NCBI GenBank assembly: GCA_004340125.1
Contig: SLUK01000009.1
Span: 68,381 to 130,769, forward strand
Reading direction: 5' to 3'
Length of the DNA stretch: 62,389 bases
Origin: Harryflintia acetispora
GTDB taxonomy: Bacteria > Bacillota > Clostridia > Oscillospirales > Ruminococcaceae
In this document: in pieces, positions 21,708 through 31,010 of the stretch
How the letters are laid out: every line of letters begins with the position of its first letter
Position numbering within the stretch: position 1 is the stretch's first letter
Translations under genes and position numbers: made by a program
The notes under the pieces: generated by a model
Told to the model about the DNA's origin: nothing
The model's input: the letters and a program-made list of their open reading frames with translations, nothing else
Databases searched by the model: none

Positions 21708-23069
21708 ATGATCAAGCGGTTTGTTTGCGTAGCCCAGGCGGCCGCGCTGCTGGCCTTGACGGGGGTGCCGGCGCTCGCGCAGGGGGAGACGCTGGGCCTT
21801 TCGCTGCGCAGCGCGACCAGCACACGCGCCGGCTCGGACGGAAGCCTGCCGCAGCGCGGCTTCGAAATCACCTTCACCGGCTCCGCCCGCGCCAAGGATT
21901 ATACCTTTACGCTCAAGGAGAAGGACAGCGGCGCTGCGCTCGGCACTGTGGACGCTGCAAAGGGAGACAGCGGCGTCTTCCTGCCCGCCGACTATGACAT
22001 CGCCGCGCCCAAAAGCTATTTGCTGGAGGTCACGGCCAACGTCGACCCCCAGCGCGCGGGATTCGAGCGGCCCCATACGGTCAGCCGGGAGTTTGAAGCC
22101 CCTTTCAGCTGCGGTTGTCCGTCCGGGACGGCGGGCGGCTTCCTCTACGGCGACGGGGAAACAGTCCCCTTCGCGGTGGCGAGCCCGCAGCAGCTGCAGC
22201 ATGTGAACGCGCATCTGGACAAGAAGTTCGTGCAGATGGCGGACCTGGATCTCGGCGGCTACGCCAACTGGACGCCGCTGGGCGGAAACAGTCAGGACAG
22301 CTTCACCGGAACCTATGATGGGAACGGCTACACCGTGAGCGGGCTCACCTGCACGGGGAGGGACCGGTCCGGCCTGTTCGGGGCCATCGAGGGGGCCACG
22401 GTGCAAAACCTCGGGGTGGTCGGCGCAAACCTGTCGACACCCCGGGGAATGGCCGGTGCGATTGCGGCGGGGTGCTACGACTCGGCGCTGCGGCGCTGCT
22501 TCGCACTCGGCGGGCAGTTCGTTGCGACCGTCCAGACGGCTGAAAATCCCCAGTCTTCGGCGGGCGGCCTTGTGTCTCAGCCAATGAACTCGACAGTGGA
22601 GGACTGCTATGCAGCCGGGATCACCTTGCAGGCCTGTTACGCCGGCGGGCTGGCCGGTTCCTTCTCCAGCCATGCCGGGCCGGATTACTCGACTGTGCGC
22701 CGGTGCTACGCCATCCCCTATTCGGTCAAGGCCTACGGGACCAACTACGCGGGCACCATCAACGGGAGCATGAACGATCTCTGCGTAATCGACGGAATCG
22801 GCTACCAGAACATTACCGACCCGTCGCTGCCGGCACTCTCCTATATCCGGACGGTTAGCGGTATAACGAACAGTAACAGTTCTGCGATATCAGGCATTTA
22901 CGAGGTGGCGGCGGGACAGCAGGATACTTTTAGCTTTCTCAGCCCCGGCGGCGCTGCCAGCGCCTGGGAGTGGGGGAGCGCCGACATTACGGGCCTTGGC
23001 ACGGTGGCGGTGCCGGTGCTGAAGGTCTTTTCCGGGCACCCTTATACCCTATCCGGTGTGAACGCCTGA
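21708..23069 (+). CDS. Secreted GLUG-repeat protein (GLUG3), phase-variable
   Basis: The 453-residue paralogue of GLUG1/2 has a signal peptide (FVCVAQAAALLALTGVPALA), the shared beta module (ARAKDYTFTLKEKDSG, about 62-77), the paired-cysteine motif (FSCGCPSGTAGG, about 133) and GLUG-type repeats (GGLVSQ, GGLAGSF) to the end. A predicted surface or secreted beta-solenoid. The start follows GGAGGG by six bases. Its only visible promoter lies in an invertible segment and is in the OFF orientation, and a terminator in gapA's 3' region blocks readthrough. Confidence 0.85.
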   Translation: MIKRFVCVAQAAALLALTGVPALAQGETLGLSLRSATSTRAGSDGSLPQRGFEITFTGSARAKDYTFTLKEKDSGAALGTVDAAKGDSGVFLPADYDIAAPKSYLLEVTANVDPQRAGFERPHTVSREFEAPFSCGCPSGTAGGFLYGDGETVPFAVASPQQLQHVNAHLDKKFVQMADLDLGGYANWTPLGGNSQDSFTGTYDGNGYTVSGLTCTGRDRSGLFGAIEGATVQNLGVVGANLSTPRGMAGAIAAGCYDSALRRCFALGGQFVATVQTAENPQSSAGGLVSQPMNSTVEDCYAAGITLQACYAGGLAGSFSSHAGPDYSTVRRCYAIPYSVKAYGTNYAGTINGSMNDLCVIDGIGYQNITDPSLPALSYIRTVSGITNSNSSAISGIYEVAAGQQDTFSFLSPGGAASAWEWGSADITGLGTVAVPVLKVFSGHPYTLSGVNA

Positions 23070-23101
23070 GGGCCGGGGGAAGCGTCCCGTCCGGAAAGCT
23101 G

Positions 23102-23142
23102 AAAAGGGGAGGCCAGCGTCAAAGACGCTGGCCTCCCAATTG
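23102..23142. terminator. Bidirectional terminator, GLUG3 / nagA
   Basis: A perfect 14-bp stem (23107-23120 with 23124-23137, loop AAA) lies between two convergent genes. On the minus strand it is followed by CCTTTTC. Confidence 0.75.
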
Positions 23143-23153
23143 TTTCATGGTAT

Positions 23154-24275
23154 TTAGGCGAGCCGCTCGCCCGCGGTATAGACGGCCTTGATGTCATAAT
23201 CCCGGTCCACCACCACCAGGTCGGCGACGGCTCCCGGGGCGATCACGCCGACCCTGTCCTGCATCCCGATCATCCGGGCGGGGGAATGGGTGGCGGCGCG
23301 GATTGCGTCCTCCTCGCGCACCCCGAAGCGGATGGCCCGGCGCATGCACTCGAACTGGTTGGTGGCGCTGCCCGCGATCGAGCCGCTGGCGATGGTGGCC
23401 AGCCCGTCCTTAACGGTGACCGCCTGGCCGCCCAGCTCGTACATGCCGTTGGGCATGCCGCAGGCCTCCATGCTGTCCGAGATCAGCGCGATCCGCCCCG
23501 GCCCGAGCACCTTAAAGGTGATCCGCACCACGGCGGGGTCCAGATGGATCCCGTCCGAGATCATCTCGGCGTCGATGTCGCTGTCAAAGACGGCGCCCAC
23601 CACGCCAGGGGAGCGGTGGGTGAAGGGAGTCATGGCGTTGTAGAGGTGGGTGGCGTGGCGCGCGCCCAGCGAGACGGCGTGCATGGCGGTGTCATAGCCG
23701 GCGGCGGTGTGGGCCAAAGAGATGCGCACCTCATCCTTCAGCGCCTTGATGAATTCTTCGGCCCCGGGCAGCTCGGGCGCGATGTCGCACAGCAGGATAT
23801 GGTTCCCCGAAGCCTCCTGCAGCCGCCGGAAGAGGCCGGCGTCCGGATCGATCAGGTTCGCCTCGTTTTGCGCGCCCTTCTTTTCCTTGGAGAAGAAGGG
23901 GCCCTCCATGTTGATCCCCAGCACCTTTGCGCCCTTGCGGGGGGCGGCGATGAAGGCGCGCAGCTCGTGCATGATGGAATCGAGGGTGTCCGCCGGCAGG
24001 GACATGGTGGTCGCGAGCAGGGAGGTCACCCCGTTTTCGGCGTAGTAGCGGGCCATCTTGTAGTAATTGTCCTCGCCCCCGCGCGACCAGTCGCACCCGA
24101 CGCAGCCGTGGGAATGAATGTCCAAAAGCCCCGGGATCACCCGCAGCCCGCCAAGGTCCTCGCCCGTTCCGGGGAGGGAGGGGGCGACGGACTTGATTTC
24201 GCCGTCCTCCATCAGGATGTCGGCCTTATGAAAGGTAAAATCGGTATGATATACTTCCGCGTTTTTTAACAGCAT
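23154..24275 (-). CDS. nagA: N-acetylglucosamine-6-phosphate deacetylase
   Basis: The 373-residue amidohydrolase removes acetate from GlcNAc-6-P for amino-sugar catabolism or cell-wall recycling. Visible family features are HSHGCVGCD (metal-site loop, about 54-62), NMEGPF (about 121), SLAHTAAGY (about 185), HATHLYNAMTPF (about 207-218) and the catalytic aspartate in ALISDSMEACG (about 264). It has a well-placed AAGGAG. No nagB is adjacent. It lies 53 bases downstream of the TspO-like gene on the same strand and may be cotranscribed. Confidence 0.93.
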   Translation of the reverse strand: MLLKNAEVYHTDFTFHKADILMEDGEIKSVAPSLPGTGEDLGGLRVIPGLLDIHSHGCVGCDWSRGGEDNYYKMARYYAENGVTSLLATTMSLPADTLDSIMHELRAFIAAPRKGAKVLGINMEGPFFSKEKKGAQNEANLIDPDAGLFRRLQEASGNHILLCDIAPELPGAEEFIKALKDEVRISLAHTAAGYDTAMHAVSLGARHATHLYNAMTPFTHRSPGVVGAVFDSDIDAEMISDGIHLDPAVVRITFKVLGPGRIALISDSMEACGMPNGMYELGGQAVTVKDGLATIASGSIAGSATNQFECMRRAIRFGVREEDAIRAATHSPARMIGMQDRVGVIAPGAVADLVVVDRDYDIKAVYTAGERLA

Positions 24276-24328
24276 GAGAGTTTCTCCTTTTGCTCTTTTC
24301 CTTAGTGTACATCATGGCGGCGAAATAA

Positions 24329-24808
24329 TCAACGGTTCAGCCGCGCCACCCCATAGCACAGATAGAGCGCATAGACCAGCCAGACGAGGTAGGGCAGGTA
24401 GAGCCAGGCGCTGCGCTCGCAGATGCGGCGCATGCGGGTGACGGTGAGCACCCCCAGCGCGATCATGGCCACGATCATAAAGAAGGAGAGGGTGTACTGC
24501 CCGAGCCTAAAAAAGGCGCCCGGCCACAGGGCGCTGAGCAGAAGCCCCGAAAAATAGAGCACCAGGGTGCTGCGCCGCAGGTAGTAGTCGGTCTGCGGGG
24601 TGATCAGCAGATGGTACAGCGCGAGGGCCATCAGCACATAGAGGATGGTCCAGACGATGGGAAAGACCGCCGCCGGCGGAGCCAGGGCGGGCAGGTTCAT
24701 GGCATGGTAGGCGCTTGACATATCGCCGCCGAGCAATGTGCCGAGCAGCGAGGCGGCGGCCGACGCGGCCAGGGAAAGCAGAAGTTCACGCAGTTTGATG
24801 ACGCCCAC
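24329..24808 (-). CDS. TspO/MBR family membrane protein
   Basis: The 159-residue protein has five hydrophobic helices and the TspO signature in its first half (NLPALAPPAAVFPIVWTILY, about 38-57) with the aromatic-rich fourth and fifth helices (YLPYLVWLVYALYL). TspO proteins bind porphyrins and other ligands and respond to stress; the bacterial role is unsettled. The GTG at 24808 follows GAGGGGG; the first helix requires this region. It shares a divergent promoter region with proB. Confidence 0.83.
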   Translation of the reverse strand: MGVIKLRELLLSLAASAAASLLGTLLGGDMSSAYHAMNLPALAPPAAVFPIVWTILYVLMALALYHLLITPQTDYYLRRSTLVLYFSGLLLSALWPGAFFRLGQYTLSFFMIVAMIALGVLTVTRMRRICERSAWLYLPYLVWLVYALYLCYGVARLNR

Positions 24809-24930
24809 AGGGCAGACCCCCTCAAAAATAGCTTTGCTGGTTACCTTCTAAATATATGAACCCAACGCCCCGATTATATGCGCGCGCCGGCGCGAAAGAG
24901 GAAGAAATGCAGGAAATCGGAAAAAAGGGG

Positions 24931-24959
24931 ATGAAACGCAAAGCGGTGTATGCTATAAT
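24931..24959 (+). promoter_or_regulatory. proBA promoter
   Basis: ATGAAA at 24931 and perfect TATAAT at 24954 have a 17-base spacer. The leader of about 95 nt shows GC-rich pairing but no recognisable T-box. Confidence 0.65.
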
Positions 24960-25063
24960 AGCCGCATGACGGCCATTACAGCATTTTTATGGCAGAGGCC
25001 ATTTTTCGCCCGGGCCGCGGCCGGTCCGCGCGCGGGCGCGAGCTTAAGGGGAGTTTGAGTGAA

Positions 25064-25873
25064 ATGGAAATCAAAGCGGCAAACCGGATCGTGGTCAAGG
25101 TCGGAACCTCGACGCTCACCCATCCGAGCGGGCTGATCAACATCCGCCGGATCGAGCAGTTCGTCAAGGTGCTGGCCGACCTCAAAAATATGGGCAAGGA
25201 GATCGTCCTGGTCACCTCGGGCGCCATCGGCGTCGGGGTGGGCAAGCTCGGGCTCAAGGAGCGCCCGTCGGATACCCGCTCCAAGCAGGCGGCCGCCGCC
25301 ATCGGCCAGTGCGAGCTGATGTACATCTACGACCGGCAATTTTCCGAATACAACCACGTCATCTCCCAGGTGCTGCTCACCCGGGACGTGGTGGAGGACG
25401 AGCGGCGGTGTGCGCTCTGCCGCAACACCTTCTCCCGCCTGCTGGAGTATGGGGTGATCCCGGTGGTCAACGAGAACGACACGGTGGCGGTCGAGGAGAT
25501 CGAATTCGGAGACAACGACACCCTTTCGGCAGTGGTGGCCACCCTGTGCGACGCCGACTTGCTCATCATCCTTTCGGACATCGACGGGCTCTATACCGAC
25601 AACCCGCGCACCAACCCCGACGCCACCCTGATCCGGGCGGTGACCGAGATCGACGATTACATCCTCTCGATCGCCCACGGCGCGGGCAGCGCGCGGGGGA
25701 CCGGCGGGATGATCACCAAGATTCATGCCGCCGAGGTCGCCGGGGAAGCCGGGATCGACACGGTGGTGATGTCGGGCACCGACCCGGCGCTGATCTACCG
25801 GCTGCTCGAAGGGGAGTCGGTCGGAACACGCTTTTACAGCAGGCAGGCAAAACCGGAAAATGTGACGGCCTAG
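25064..25873 (+). CDS. proB: Glutamate 5-kinase (short form, no PUA domain)
   Basis: The 269-residue enzyme phosphorylates glutamate as the first step of proline synthesis. It has the amino-acid-kinase fold: IVVKVGTSTLT (about 8-18), VTSGAIGVGVGKLG (about 51-64), NENDTV (about 139) and GTGGM (about 212). It lacks the C-terminal PUA domain found in many ProB proteins, which is known in other Firmicutes. The ATG at 25064 was chosen with AAGGGGAG upstream. The gene leads a two-gene operon with proA, 17 bases apart. Confidence 0.93.
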   Translation: MEIKAANRIVVKVGTSTLTHPSGLINIRRIEQFVKVLADLKNMGKEIVLVTSGAIGVGVGKLGLKERPSDTRSKQAAAAIGQCELMYIYDRQFSEYNHVISQVLLTRDVVEDERRCALCRNTFSRLLEYGVIPVVNENDTVAVEEIEFGDNDTLSAVVATLCDADLLIILSDIDGLYTDNPRTNPDATLIRAVTEIDDYILSIAHGAGSARGTGGMITKIHAAEVAGEAGIDTVVMSGTDPALIYRLLEGESVGTRFYSRQAKPENVTA

Positions 25874-25890
25874 ACGAGGAGGGCTTTGAA

Positions 25891-27135
25891 ATGGTGGATT
25901 TAATCAGCTTGGGCAAGCGCGCGAAGGCCGCGAGCCGGGTCCTCTCCTGCGCGGGCGCGGCCCAGCGGGACAAAGCGCTGCGCGCGATCGCTGCGGCGCT
26001 GCGCGAAAACGCGCCCGCGATTTTAAAAGAAAACGGGGCGGACATGGCCGCCGCGCGCGAGCGCGGGATGACAAAGGCTTTCCTCGACAGACTACAGCTG
26101 AGCGGGGAACGGATCGAGGGCATCGCCGCGGCGGTGGAGGAGATCGTCATGCTCCAGGACCCCGTCGGGGTGGTGGAGAGCGGGCGGACCTTGGAAAACG
26201 GGATCCGGCTCGTTAAGACCAAGGTGCCCTTCGGGGTGGTCGGGATGATCTATGAGGCGCGGCCGAACGTCACGGTGGACGCGGCGGCGCTCTGCCTCAA
26301 GTCGGGCAACGTCTGCCTGCTGCGCGGCTCGAAGGAGGCGATCCGCTCGAACATCGCGCTGGCAAACGTCATGCGCGGCGCGCTGGACAAGGCGGGCCTG
26401 CCCGGGGACTGCATCCTGCTGGTGGAGGATACCACCCGCGAGAGCGCGAACGCCATGATGACCTTAAACGGCTACCTCGACCTGCTCATCCCGCGCGGGG
26501 GCGCCGGGCTGATCCGCACGGTGGTGGAGAACGCCACCGTCCCGGTGATCGAAACCGGGGTGGGCAACTGCCACACCTATATCGACGCGCACGCCGACCT
26601 CGAGATGGCGGTGAGGATCCTGGACAACGCCAAGACCTCCCGCCCGTCGGTCTGCAACGCCTGCGAGACGGTGTTGGTCCATCGGGACATTGCCGGACGC
26701 TTCCTGCCGGCGGCGAAGGCGGCGCTGGCGCACGCAAACGTGGAGTGGCGCGGGGATGCGCGCAGCTGTGAGATCCTGCCGGGGATCAAGAAGGCAAACG
26801 AGACGGACTGGGAGACCGAATACGGCGACTACATCCTCGCCTGCCGGGTGGTGGAGAACATGGAGGAGGCGCTTTTGCACATCGCGCGCTACTCCTCGGG
26901 CCACTCGGAATGCATCGTGACCGAAAGCTATGAAAGCGCCGAAATTTTCACGGCAAGGGTGGACGCGGCGGCGGTTTATGTCAATGCCTCGACCCGGTTC
27001 ACCGACGGGGGGGTCTTCGGGCTGGGGGCGGAGATCGGCATCTCCACCCAGAAGCTGCATATCCGCGGGCCGATGGGGCTGCGGGAGCTGACCACCGACA
27101 AATATATCCTCTTCGGCAGCGGGCAGGTGCGCTGA
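25891..27135 (+). CDS. proA: Gamma-glutamyl phosphate reductase
   Basis: The 414-residue NADPH-dependent enzyme makes glutamate-5-semialdehyde, the second step of proline synthesis. The aldehyde-dehydrogenase fold is clear, with catalytic cysteine in RPSVCNACETVLVH (about 250-263), and FGVVGMIYEARPNVT (about 112-126) near the N-terminus. GAGGAGG lies upstream. It is full length; proC is not in this window. Confidence 0.95.
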   Translation: MVDLISLGKRAKAASRVLSCAGAAQRDKALRAIAAALRENAPAILKENGADMAAARERGMTKAFLDRLQLSGERIEGIAAAVEEIVMLQDPVGVVESGRTLENGIRLVKTKVPFGVVGMIYEARPNVTVDAAALCLKSGNVCLLRGSKEAIRSNIALANVMRGALDKAGLPGDCILLVEDTTRESANAMMTLNGYLDLLIPRGGAGLIRTVVENATVPVIETGVGNCHTYIDAHADLEMAVRILDNAKTSRPSVCNACETVLVHRDIAGRFLPAAKAALAHANVEWRGDARSCEILPGIKKANETDWETEYGDYILACRVVENMEEALLHIARYSSGHSECIVTESYESAEIFTARVDAAAVYVNASTRFTDGGVFGLGAEIGISTQKLHIRGPMGLRELTTDKYILFGSGQVR

Positions 27136-27174
27136 GCGCAAACTTGAACCGTTTGTGAATTCTAAGGGCTTTGC

Positions 27175-27204
27175 TTGAAAGAATACGCGCCAATGTGGTA
27201 TACT
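27175..27204 (+). promoter_or_regulatory. Promoter of the acidic-tail membrane protein gene
   Basis: TTGAAA at 27175 and TATACT at 27199 are 18 bases apart, about 52 bases before the ATG. Confidence 0.6.
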
Positions 27205-27256
27205 GGCTAGTAGTCGCGGGGAAACCCGCAAACCGGTATCACGAAAGGAATTGACG

Positions 27257-28189
27257 ATGACGGAATACAATTCTCTGCGCGAGGTGCACCGGCGGCGCAA
27301 AAACAGGGCCGCCGCCCCCATCGGGGCGCTGGTGCTCATCCTCGCCGCGGCAGGGCTGGTGGCGCTGATCATTTTGGGCGTCAACCTGACCTCGCAGATT
27401 CTCGATAATTCGCGGGAGAAGCAGAAGTTTGAGAAGATCATCCAGCCGGTGCTGATGTTCGACCCGCCGCCCTTCGAGGACGTGACGACGCTGGATAAGT
27501 TCACCGTGCTGCAGGCCGCGCTCTGGGCGACCATGCTCGGCGACAAGCGGGAGACCTATCCCTTCGACGCGCAGGGCAACCTGATCGTCCCCTCCTCGGA
27601 CGTGGACGTGACCTCGACCCAGCTGTTCGGGCCCGAGCTTGAGCTCGAGCACCAGTCCTTCTCGGACTTCGGCATCTCCTATGAGTACAACGAGGCCACC
27701 AAGGCCTACCATGTGCCGGTCATGAGCGCCAGCGCGCTGTATACCCCGCGCGTGGACGAGATCACCCGCGACGGGGACACCTATTCCCTGTTGGTGGGAT
27801 ATATCCCGCCGGGCACCGCCTGGAACACCGACATCGCCGGGAACAAGACCGAGCCCGACCCGCACAAGTTTATGATCTATGAGCTGAAAAGGCTGGATAA
27901 GCATTATCAGCTGACCGCCATCAAGGACCCGCCGCCCGAGAAGCAGGTCGGCTACGGGACCGAGGCTTCGGTTCCCGACGGGGCGATCGCCAGCGTCGGG
28001 GAGGACGAGACGCTTCCGGACGGGGAGGGCGGCGTCTACGGCGAAGGGGAGGAAGGGGCTTTGGCATCCTCCTCACAGGAGGACGGCTCGTCCAGCGCCG
28101 GGGAGAGCTCTTCCGATGAGCCGGAGGATGACGGCTTTGAGGAGGATTCCTCCACTGAGAGTTCCCCTGAGGATTCTTCGGAAGAATAA
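27257..28189 (+). CDS. Membrane-anchored protein with acidic serine-rich tail
   Basis: The 310-residue protein is not recognised. It starts with a basic segment (HRRRKNR, about 12-18), one transmembrane helix (about 23-45) and an extracytoplasmic domain of about 190 residues. The last 65 residues are almost only Glu, Asp, Ser and Gly (for example SSSDEPEDDGFEEDSS), which should be disordered and strongly negative. The ATG at 27257 follows AAAGGAA by six bases. It may be cell-envelope related. No neighbour suggests a pathway. Confidence 0.7.
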   Translation: MTEYNSLREVHRRRKNRAAAPIGALVLILAAAGLVALIILGVNLTSQILDNSREKQKFEKIIQPVLMFDPPPFEDVTTLDKFTVLQAALWATMLGDKRETYPFDAQGNLIVPSSDVDVTSTQLFGPELELEHQSFSDFGISYEYNEATKAYHVPVMSASALYTPRVDEITRDGDTYSLLVGYIPPGTAWNTDIAGNKTEPDPHKFMIYELKRLDKHYQLTAIKDPPPEKQVGYGTEASVPDGAIASVGEDETLPDGEGGVYGEGEEGALASSSQEDGSSSAGESSSDEPEDDGFEEDSSTESSPEDSSEE

Positions 28190-28205
28190 CGACAAGGATG
28201 AAGGG

Positions 28206-28238
28206 ATGCAGGCCGTTGATTTCATCAACGGCCTGCAT
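28206..28238. repeat. Perfect 15-bp intergenic hairpin
   Basis: A 15-bp perfect stem with loop TTC separates the acidic-tail gene from the radical SAM gene. No T run follows, so it is not a standard terminator; it may act on mRNA stability or translation. Confidence 0.6.
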
Positions 28239-28269
28239 CGTGCAAGGGAGAAAACCGGGAGGGAGCAGT

Positions 28270-29217
28270 ATGCAGGAGGCGTTCGCCTACTCCGACCGGG
28301 GCAAGCGCTACCACACCTATGACTATTACCTGCGGCACCGCTACGGCTGCAAGGTCTGCCGGATCCCGCTGTCGGGAGGGTTTTCCTGCCCCAACCGGGA
28401 CGGCACCAAGGGGGTGGGCGGCTGCGATTTTTGCTCGGGCGCGGGCAGCGGGGAGTTCGCCGGAGACGCTGCCCTGCCCATCGCGCAGCAGGCGCGGCAG
28501 GTGCGCGCGGGAACGGTGAAGAAATGGCCGCAGGCAAAGTACATCCCCTACTTCCAGGCCTTTACCGGGACCTTTGCGCCGCTGTGGCGGCTGCGGGAGC
28601 TCTATGAGGCGGCGCTGGCGCTGCCGGACACGGTGGGGCTCAGTATCGCCACCCGCCCGGACGCCATCGCGCCCGAGGCGTTGGACTATCTCGGAGAGCT
28701 GGCCCGGCGCACCGATCTGAGCGTCGAGCTCGGGGTGCAGACCTGCCACGACAGGACGGCGGCGGCGCTCAACTGCCAGCACACCTGGGAGGAGTTCCTC
28801 GAGTGCTTCTGGAGGCTGCGCGAGCGGGGAATCGCCGTCTGCGTCCACCTGATCGACGGGCTGCCGGGGGAGGACCGGGGGATGATGGCCGAGAGCGCCA
28901 GAAAGGTCGGGGAGCTTCGGGTGGACGCGCTCAAGCTCCATCTGCTCTACGCGGTGCGCGGCACCGTGATCGGCGAGCGCTATGAGCGCGGGGAGCTGCG
29001 GCTGCTCTCGAGGGAGGAATATGTGGACATTATCTGCGACCAGCTCGAGCTGCTGCCGCCACAGACGGTGATCCAGCGCCTGACCGGCGACGGCGCGCCC
29101 GGGGAGCTGCTGGGCCCGCAGTGGAGCCGCAAAAAGCTCTGCGTGCTCAACGAGATCGACAAGGAGCTGCGCCGCCGGGACAGCGTGCAGGGCTGCCGGT
29201 ACCAGGCCAAGTATTAA
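28270..29217 (+). CDS. TIGR01212-family radical SAM protein (YtqA-like)
   Basis: The 315-residue protein starts with the family signature region (YDYYLRHRYGCKVCRIPL, about 18-35) and a cluster of cysteines where the C-x3-C-x2-C pattern of radical SAM enzymes is modified (GFSCPNRDG then GGCDFC, about 39-54). Later conserved parts are LSIATRPDAI (about 125) and VELGVQTCHD (about 152). The reaction is unknown for this family. The ATG at 28270 follows GGGAGGGAG; the frame is open upstream across the hairpin. Confidence 0.85.
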   Translation: MQEAFAYSDRGKRYHTYDYYLRHRYGCKVCRIPLSGGFSCPNRDGTKGVGGCDFCSGAGSGEFAGDAALPIAQQARQVRAGTVKKWPQAKYIPYFQAFTGTFAPLWRLRELYEAALALPDTVGLSIATRPDAIAPEALDYLGELARRTDLSVELGVQTCHDRTAAALNCQHTWEEFLECFWRLRERGIAVCVHLIDGLPGEDRGMMAESARKVGELRVDALKLHLLYAVRGTVIGERYERGELRLLSREEYVDIICDQLELLPPQTVIQRLTGDGAPGELLGPQWSRKKLCVLNEIDKELRRRDSVQGCRYQAKY

Positions 29218-29252
29218 GTTTTCGTTAAATCGGCCCACAGGCGGCCGAGATG

Positions 29253-29261
29253 TGATATACT
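29253..29261 (+). promoter_or_regulatory. Extended -10 promoter
   Basis: TGATATACT has the extended -10 form (TGN before TATACT). No good -35 element is seen. It lies 31 bases before the following ATG. Confidence 0.5.
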
Positions 29262-29291
29262 GTTTACCATCCGTTAATTGGAGGGAAAGAA

Positions 29292-30965
29292 GTGAAAAAG
29301 GTTAGACTGGGCGTTTATGGAGCGGTTACGCTGCTGTTGGCCCTTTATGTTTTTGTGGAGTCGGTGAATTTGAGCCCCTTCTATTCCGAAGGAGCCATCT
29401 TCTGGGCTCTTGTGATCTCGCTGTATCTGCTGATCTGGGCGCTCTTCCACTTTGGGGAGTTCACCTTCCAGCGGCTGGAGGCGGGGATGAGCGGGGCGCA
29501 GCGGCCCTTTAACTATGTGCCCAAGTGCAAGTTTCCGAAAGTCGTCAAGTTCATCATCGCGGCGCCCTGGGCATTCCTGGCGGTCATGATGATCATCTCC
29601 TCCCCCCTGATCAGCTGGGGGGCTTACCGCGACCAGCTGGGCGAGGTGCAGGAGCGGGAGTTCTCCAGCGACATCCAGGCGGTGGACATGTCCCAGGTGC
29701 CGATCGTGGACCAGGAGCTCGCCTATAACCTGGCCAACAAGAAGCTGGGCGAGAAGCCCTCGCTGGGCAGCCAGGTGGTCCTGGGCGAGCCGACCATCCA
29801 GATGGTGGACGGCAAGCTGATCTGGGCGGTGCCGCTGCAGCATTCCGGCTTCTTCAAGTGGCTGACCAACATGTCGGGCAGCGCGGGGTACATCACCGTT
29901 TCGGCCACCAACGTCAATGACGTCAGCTATGTGGAGGACCATAAGATCAAAATCCAGCCGAACAGCTACCTGCTGCACGATCTCAAGCGCAACGTGCGCT
30001 TCGGTGGAGCGCTGTTTGAGGGGATCGTGGACTATTCCTTCGAGCTGGACGATAACGGGCAGCCCTACTGGGTGGTGAGCACCTACCGCAACCGCCGGGG
30101 CTTTGCCCTGCCCGAGGCGACCGGGGTGATCGTGGTCAACGCGACCACCGGGGAGAAGGAGAAGTATTCCATCGCCGACGTGCCCGAGTGGGTGGACCGG
30201 GTGCAGCCCGAGGACTTTATCCTCAACCAGATCAACAACCAGGGCGCCTATGTGCACGGCATCTTTAACTTTGCCGACAAGGACAAGTTCCGCCAGAGCG
30301 AGGGGCACAACATCGTCTACAACGGCGGCAACTGCTACCTCTTCACCGGGCTCACCAGCGTCGGGCGGGACGAGAGCGCCATCGGCTTCATGATGGTGGA
30401 TATGGTGACCAAGGAGCCCATCCGCTACCAGATCAACGGCGCGACCGAGGACATGGGCCAGCGCTCGGCCGAGGGGAAGGTGCAAAACCTCAAATATGAC
30501 GCCTCCTTCCCGATCATCATCAACCTCGACGGGCAGCCGACCTACTTCATGACCCTCAAGGACAACGCGGGGCTGATCAAGCAGTACGCCTTCGTGTCGG
30601 TGGTTAACTATTCCACCGTCGGCACCGGGGAGACCATCGCCGACGCGCGCAGGGATTACAGCCAGGCGCTGCGCAACGGCGGCAGCTCGGCCGCGCTGCA
30701 GGAATCGGCCGAAACTGAGAAGGCCACCGGCGCGGTGCTGCGCATCGCCTCTGAGCAGAGCGAGAAGCAGGAGATTTACAAGCTGATTCTGGACAGCAAG
30801 CAGGATGTGATCTTCATCGCGGACAGCACCGTCAGCGACGAGCTGGCCATCACCAGGGAGGGGGACCAGGTGACGCTCGAGTATGTCGAGACCGGGGACG
30901 GGGTGATCCACGCCGTGTCCTTCGACAATTTGGAGTTTACCCAAAAGCAGGCCGAGAACGGATAA
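29292..30965 (+). CDS. Large membrane protein of unknown function
   Basis: The 557-residue protein has three hydrophobic helices in the first 110 residues (about 7-23, 32-52 and 87-106) and then one long extracytoplasmic domain. That domain has repeated short units in which a basic side chain is followed by a hydrophobic strand, and it loosely resembles tandem PepSY-type folds, as in ELAYNLANKKLGEK and GVIVVNATTGEKEKY. I cannot name the family with confidence. GGAGGG precedes the ATG. It is monocistronic with its own promoter and terminator. Confidence 0.7.
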   Translation: MKKVRLGVYGAVTLLLALYVFVESVNLSPFYSEGAIFWALVISLYLLIWALFHFGEFTFQRLEAGMSGAQRPFNYVPKCKFPKVVKFIIAAPWAFLAVMMIISSPLISWGAYRDQLGEVQEREFSSDIQAVDMSQVPIVDQELAYNLANKKLGEKPSLGSQVVLGEPTIQMVDGKLIWAVPLQHSGFFKWLTNMSGSAGYITVSATNVNDVSYVEDHKIKIQPNSYLLHDLKRNVRFGGALFEGIVDYSFELDDNGQPYWVVSTYRNRRGFALPEATGVIVVNATTGEKEKYSIADVPEWVDRVQPEDFILNQINNQGAYVHGIFNFADKDKFRQSEGHNIVYNGGNCYLFTGLTSVGRDESAIGFMMVDMVTKEPIRYQINGATEDMGQRSAEGKVQNLKYDASFPIIINLDGQPTYFMTLKDNAGLIKQYAFVSVVNYSTVGTGETIADARRDYSQALRNGGSSAALQESAETEKATGAVLRIASEQSEKQEIYKLILDSKQDVIFIADSTVSDELAITREGDQVTLEYVETGDGVIHAVSFDNLEFTQKQAENG

Positions 30966-30974
30966 ACGATCAAG

Positions 30975-31010
30975 GCGGCCCCGGCGGACATCATCCGCCG
31001 GGGCCGCTTT
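30975..31010 (+). terminator. Terminator
   Basis: A perfect 14-bp GC-rich stem (30975-30988 with 30994-31007) is followed by TTTATCCTT. Confidence 0.8.

Noticed and set aside
12447..23069. Diversity-generating retroelement acting on the GLUG genes
   Set aside because: No reverse transcriptase and no template/variable repeat pair were seen in the window.
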